Below are positions 6,555 to 9,452 of a stretch of 9,452 bases of DNA, one piece after another. Under the pieces are notes generated by a model, which made no database searches, was not told the DNA's origin, and saw only the letters and a list, made by a program, of their open reading frames with translations. Origin of the DNA: Comamonadaceae bacterium. GTDB taxonomy: Bacteria; Pseudomonadota; Gammaproteobacteria; Burkholderiales; Burkholderiaceae_C. Made by a program: the position numbers and the translations under genes. How positions within the stretch are numbered: the stretch's first letter is position 1; each line of letters opens with the position of its first letter. The DNA is taken from the NCBI GenBank assembly GCA_947458415.1, contig CANGZG010000090.1, positions 1 to 9,452 of the forward strand. Reading direction: 5' to 3'.

Positions 6555-7737
6555 ACAAAATGGGGTTGATATTGAACACTTGCCGCAGATAAGCCAAATA
6601 GTTGGTGTCTTCACACATGTTTTTTGATGGCGTATCAGACAACTTCGCCACCGGTTGACCATTGCACTCAACCATCTTAATGACGATTTGCAAAGGCTCA
6701 TATCCCAAATCATTCGTCAAGTTGGTGCCGATGCCAAACGCCAATTGGCAACGACCGCGAAAGCGTTGATACAACTCTATGGTGCTGGGCACGGTCAAAC
6801 CGTCACTGAAGATCAAGGTTTTGGTCAACGGGTCCACCCGGTTGCTCTTGTAGTGCTCAATCATGCGCTCGCCCCAAGTGAACGGGTCGCCGCTGTCGTG
6901 CCTCGCCCCGTCAAAGAGCTTGCAAAAGTACATATCAAAGTCACGCAAAAACGGTTCGATGCCATACACATCGCTCAAGGCGATGCCCAAGTCGCCACGG
7001 TATTCGCGCGCCCATGTTTCAAAACCAAACACTTGGCTGTCGCGCAAACGCGGCCCCAGCGCTTGACACGCTTGCAAATACTCGTGCGCCATGGTGCCCA
7101 ACGGTGTCAAGCCCAAACTTTTGGCAAACAAGCAATTGCTGGTGCCTGCAAAACGCCCGGCCTGACCTGCGCCCAATTGCGCCGTCAACACACGCAACAC
7201 TTCCTCGTGCCAAGACTTGGAAAATCGTCTGCGGGTGCCGTAATCCGCGATCTTGAGGTCGCCCAAATCCACCGCTTGCAGCTGCTCGATTTTGGTTTGC
7301 AAACGCTTGCGGCCCTCCACGTAATCCGGCACTGGCTGCGCGTGGCGAAAGTACACCTCGTTGACAATGGCCAGCACAGGAATTTCAAACAGGATGGTGT
7401 GCAACCAAGGTCCTTTGATCTGAATGTCCATCGTGCCATCGGCATGGCCCTCGACCGTGATGTATTTTTCGTTCAGGCGAAAGATGCCCAAAAAATCCAC
7501 AAAGTCGCTTTTGATGAAACGCATGGCGCGCATCCAATCCAACTCTTGCTCAGTGAATTGCAGTTTGCACAAAGACTTGATTTCACTGCGTATCTCGTCC
7601 ACGTAAGGCGCGAGTTGCACGCCAGGCGTGCGGCATTTGAATTTGTACGCCACTTGGGCGCCCGGGAACTGATGCAACACCGCCTGCATCATGGTGAATT
7701 TGTACAAATCCGTGTCGAGCAAACTGGTGATGATCAT
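6553..7737 (-). CDS. pncB: Nicotinate phosphoribosyltransferase
   Basis: PncB condenses nicotinate with PRPP, helped by ATP hydrolysis, to form nicotinate mononucleotide in the Preiss-Handler salvage route to NAD. The 394-aa protein matches the length of the E. coli enzyme (about 400 aa). It opens with LLDTDLYKFTMMQAVLHQFP (6-25), a family hallmark. It continues with YGTRRRFS (166-173), the phosphate/ring-binding arginine block, and GTMAHEY (214-220), in which H218 matches the histidine that is phosphorylated during turnover. RHDSGDPFTWGERM (279-292) and FGIGTNLTNDLG (334-345) complete the PRPP and base pocket. The ATG at 7737 has AAGG seven bases upstream and lies 13 bases after the nitroreductase stop; an in-frame extension to 8001 is inside that gene and unconserved. 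Product feeds the NAD(P)H pool used by neighbouring oxidoreductases. Confidence 0.96.
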   Translation of the reverse strand: MIITSLLDTDLYKFTMMQAVLHQFPGAQVAYKFKCRTPGVQLAPYVDEIRSEIKSLCKLQFTEQELDWMRAMRFIKSDFVDFLGIFRLNEKYITVEGHADGTMDIQIKGPWLHTILFEIPVLAIVNEVYFRHAQPVPDYVEGRKRLQTKIEQLQAVDLGDLKIADYGTRRRFSKSWHEEVLRVLTAQLGAGQAGRFAGTSNCLFAKSLGLTPLGTMAHEYLQACQALGPRLRDSQVFGFETWAREYRGDLGIALSDVYGIEPFLRDFDMYFCKLFDGARHDSGDPFTWGERMIEHYKSNRVDPLTKTLIFSDGLTVPSTIELYQRFRGRCQLAFGIGTNLTNDLGYEPLQIVIKMVECNGQPVAKLSDTPSKNMCEDTNYLAYLRQVFNINPIL

Positions 7738-7744
7738 GCGCGAA

Positions 7745-7748
7745 CCTT
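7745..7748 (-). promoter_or_regulatory. Ribosome binding site of pncB
   Basis: AAGG in the 13-base gap after the nitroreductase stop, 7 bases from the ATG at 7737. It supports the short pncB start. Confidence 0.55.
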
Positions 7749-7750
7749 GC

Positions 7751-8449
7751 TCAATCCAACCAACGGGTGAATGACGCGACCGTTTCACGGGGCGTGCGAA
7801 ATGTGTTGACGATGTCTGATTCATCGGCATAGCCCAATGCCATGCCACAGACCAACATCTCGTTGTCCCCGGCACCAATGTGCGGCAGGATGATGCTGCC
7901 AAAACCGTTCCATGCCGCCTGCGGACAAGTGTGCAAACCCATGCCACGTGCAGCCAGCATGATGGTTTGCAAAAACATGCCGTAGTCCACCAGCGAGCCA
8001 CGGCCCATGACTTTGTCGAGGGTGAACATCAAACCCACTGGCGCGTCAAAAAAACGGTAATTGCGCTGGTGCTGCGCATGCATCTTGTCTTTGTCGCCTT
8101 TGGTGATGCCAAGCAAGCCGTACAAGCTCCAACCGTTTTCGCGGCGCCGGTCAATGAATGGGCTGACCCATTTTTCAGGGTAGTAGTCGTAGGGCTCACG
8201 GTAGTCTGCTGCTTTTTCGGGGTGGGCTCTGACCTCGTCATGCGCGGCACAGACTTTTTCAACCAAGGCATTGCGGGTTTCACCCTGCAAGACATACACC
8301 TTCCAAGGTTGGGTGTTGGTGCCAGAAGGTGCGCGTGAGGCAAGCGCCAGCAGTTCGGCAATTTGCTCTCGCGTTACCGGTTGCTGAGTGAAGGCGCGTG
8401 CTGACATGCGCGTGTTGATCGCGTCTTGAACCGAGGCGGCTGTGGTCAT
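7751..8449 (-). CDS. FMN-dependent nitroreductase family protein
   Basis: A flavoprotein that uses NAD(P)H to reduce nitroaromatics, quinones or a related natural substrate; it probably works as a cytoplasmic homodimer. The 232-aa protein shows the nitroreductase fold marks. The N-terminal FMN-phosphate site is R14-M-S16-A-R18 (from NTRMSARAF), followed by the flavin loop A40-P-S-G-T-N45-T-Q-P-W49. The middle carries a long insertion (about 75-130) rich in Tyr, Lys and Arg, as in PnbA/NfnB-like members. VDYGMFLQTIMLAARGMGLHT (154-174) lies in the dimer core, and CGMALGYAD (201-209) is the C-terminal FMN-binding stretch. The ATG at 8449 overlaps the thioesterase stop (ATGA). The in-frame extension to 8557 reads within the thioesterase and is not conserved. 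The natural substrate cannot be told from sequence. Confidence 0.92.
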   Translation of the reverse strand: MTTAASVQDAINTRMSARAFTQQPVTREQIAELLALASRAPSGTNTQPWKVYVLQGETRNALVEKVCAAHDEVRAHPEKAADYREPYDYYPEKWVSPFIDRRRENGWSLYGLLGITKGDKDKMHAQHQRNYRFFDAPVGLMFTLDKVMGRGSLVDYGMFLQTIMLAARGMGLHTCPQAAWNGFGSIILPHIGAGDNEMLVCGMALGYADESDIVNTFRTPRETVASFTRWLD

Positions 8450-8892
8450 GTGAGTTGTTCCAATACTTGTTTTAAAACAGCAGGCAGTTGCGACACCGGG
8501 CGACGAGTTGCCTTGTCGACATAAACATGAACAAAGTGGCCGTGTGCCGCTGTCCATTCGTCAGCTTGGGCAAACACGCCCAATTCATAGCGCACACTGG
8601 AAGAACCGATGCGCGCCACACGCAATCCGACTTGAACGGTTTGTGGAAACGCCAATGGCGAAAAATAATTGCAATGGGTTTCAACCACCAAACCAATCGT
8701 CTCACCATGGTGAATGTCCAGTGCGCCGTTGTCGATCAAATGGGCATTGACCGCGGTGTCAAACCATTGGTAGTACACCACGTTGTTGACATGTCCGTAG
8801 GCATCGTTGTCCATCCAGCGCGTCGAAATATCGCGAAAGCAACGAAAGGCAGATCGGTTGAGGGCTTGTGCACGCGAGGCAGAGGATGTCAT
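8446..8892 (-). CDS. Acyl-CoA thioesterase, hotdog fold (4HBT/YbgC-FadM-like)
   Basis: A small cytoplasmic thioesterase that releases CoA from acyl- or aroyl-CoA. The 148-aa protein is of normal length for a single hotdog domain. The active-site helix region reads R25-W-M-D28-N-D30-A-Y-G-H-V-N-N37 followed by VVYYQWFDTAVN, the classic 4-hydroxybenzoyl-CoA thioesterase-family signature; D30 aligns with the catalytic aspartate as I place it, with D28 as the alternative. ETHCNYFSPLAF (71-82) and the strand RVARIGSSSVRYEL (91-104) fit the second half of the fold. The ATG at 8892 overlaps the stop of the deacetylase frame (ATGA). No Shine-Dalgarno sequence precedes it, so translation probably depends on ribosomes arriving from upstream, a link the TAG at 9126 would break. 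A longer start at 9033 lies in the deacetylase coding region and is unlikely. Substrate unknown. Confidence 0.92.
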   Translation of the reverse strand: MTSSASRAQALNRSAFRCFRDISTRWMDNDAYGHVNNVVYYQWFDTAVNAHLIDNGALDIHHGETIGLVVETHCNYFSPLAFPQTVQVGLRVARIGSSSVRYELGVFAQADEWTAAHGHFVHVYVDKATRRPVSQLPAVLKQVLEQLT

Positions 8893-9452
8893 GGCTGTGG
8901 ATTTTGCCAGCGTTCCCAAGCCGACAAGGCTTGCGAAAAAGTATTTATTTGCACCTGTACCGTGTCTGCGATTTCTTTGCCATACCCACCCGCCATGGCC
9001 ATGGCCAAGGGAATGCGCTTGTGCCATGCCCAATCCAACACCATTTGGTCTCGCGCCTGCAAACCCGCGAAACTCAATTTCAAGCGACCCAAGCGGTCAC
9101 CCTCGTGCGGATCCGCACCGGCCAACTAAAACACCAACCCAGGCGAGCAAAGCTGGTCCAGTTGCGCCAACGCGTCTTGCAAATGCGCCAAATAGGCTTG
9201 ATCGGCACAGCCATCAGGCAACGCCATGTCGATGTCGCTTGCTTCTTTGCGAAACGGGAAATTTTTGGCGCCATGCAAAGACAGCGTGAACACCGATGGG
9301 TCATCTCGAAAAATGCGGGCCGTGCCGTTGCCCTGGTGCACATCCAAGTCGATCACCGCGACGTTCAAGGGCCGCCGGTGATGCCGCCAAGTCTCGGCCT
9401 GCATCAGGCGTGCCGTCACGGCAATGTCATTGAACACACAAAAGCCCCCACC
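8889..9452 (-). pseudogene. Class IV (HDAC11-like) histone deacetylase family protein, interrupted by an in-frame TAG; N-terminus beyond window
   Basis: Deacetylases of this arginase-like fold remove acetyl or longer acyl groups from lysine or polyamines using a zinc ion. The visible 3' part begins in the conserved GGGFCVFNDIAV block, the usual mid-protein position of that motif, and continues to VIDLDVHQGNG, whose Asp and His are two zinc ligands. It then reaches GLVF and meets TAG at 9126-9128. Beyond the stop the same frame still encodes LAGADPHEGDRLGRL, with the third zinc-ligand Asp, and AMAGGYGKE, with the catalytic tyrosine, ending at TGA 8889-8891 in overlap with the thioesterase ATG. 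The pattern resembles human HDAC11, where the stop position holds Tyr (VVVYNAGTD). A product ending at the TAG would lack one zinc ligand and the catalytic Tyr, so it should be inactive. Sequencing error or readthrough remain possible. The conserved tail argues for a very recent event. Confidence 0.85.
9126..9128 (-). other. In-frame amber codon in the deacetylase gene
   Basis: Read on the minus strand the codons are GTG TTT TAG TTG GCC GGT GCG GAT. Relatives have Val-Phe-Tyr-x-Ala-Gly-Ala-Asp here, so a single change of TAT or TAC to TAG explains it. Frame is unbroken on both sides. No ribosome binding site precedes the next possible start (TTG at 9125), so re-initiation is not favoured. Confidence 0.85.

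Noticed and set aside
6545..6713. Extended nhaD start at 6713
   Set aside because: The extra 56 residues read through pncB, are polar and unconserved, and a good ribosome binding site precedes the ATG at 6545.
6655..7770. A 371-codon open frame on the plus strand opposite pncB
   Set aside because: It is antisense to a fully convincing PncB, its protein is rich in His, Gln and Arg without domain motifs, and such frames arise from codon bias in GC-rich genes.
8889..9125. The part after the amber codon as an independent 78-aa gene starting at TTG 9125
   Set aside because: No ribosome binding site, and the protein is only the C-terminal piece of a deacetylase that cannot fold alone; it is the continuation of the interrupted gene.
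1..9452. CRISPR array, insertion sequence, tRNA or phage remnant
   Set aside because: No regularly spaced repeats, terminal inverted repeats, transposase motifs or tRNA cloverleaf were seen; genes fill the window almost completely.

Overview
The window looks like a piece of a betaproteobacterial chromosome, most likely Burkholderiales and probably Comamonadaceae (Limnohabitans/Rhodoferax-like). The main reason is an EarP-type arginine rhamnosyltransferase directly upstream of an elongation factor P whose loop residue 32 is arginine. That pairing is known from beta- and some gammaproteobacteria. Base composition is moderately GC-rich, genes are packed tightly, and I see no mobile element, CRISPR array, tRNA or rRNA. 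The lineage is inferred from gene content only.

Layout. (1) Positions 1-1237, minus strand: a Tat-exported serine beta-lactamase-fold hydrolase, cut off by the left window edge. (2) Positions 1238-1332: a short divergent control region with a good sigma70-like promoter for the hydrolase, a 20-bp imperfect inverted repeat near its predicted transcription start, and a 12-bp direct repeat that flanks the earP start codon. (3) Positions 1333-2981, plus strand: earP and efp, an enzyme and its substrate, which together let ribosomes pass polyproline stretches. (4) Positions 2978-9452, minus strand: seven genes read in one direction with junctions from a 4-base overlap to a 13-base gap. In transcription order they are a class IV (HDAC11-like) deacetylase, a hotdog-fold acyl-CoA thioesterase, an FMN nitroreductase, pncB (nicotinate phosphoribosyltransferase), nhaD (Na+/H+ antiporter), a GhrB-like 2-hydroxyacid dehydrogenase and rmuC. 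No other stretch longer than 100 bases lacks a gene.

The seven minus-strand genes are probably one operon, although its promoter lies beyond the right edge. Most products are metabolic housekeeping enzymes: NAD synthesis (PncB), flavin- and NAD(P)H-dependent reduction (nitroreductase, GhrB-like), acyl-thioester hydrolysis and cation/pH balance.

The most striking anomaly is in the first gene. The deacetylase frame carries an in-frame TAG exactly where relatives have a conserved tyrosine, just before the zinc-binding Gly-Ala-Asp motif. Everything after it stays in frame and well conserved down to an ATGA overlap with the thioesterase. This points to a recent nonsense mutation, a base error in the assembly, or (less likely) readthrough. 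I found no convincing new defence or mobile system here.
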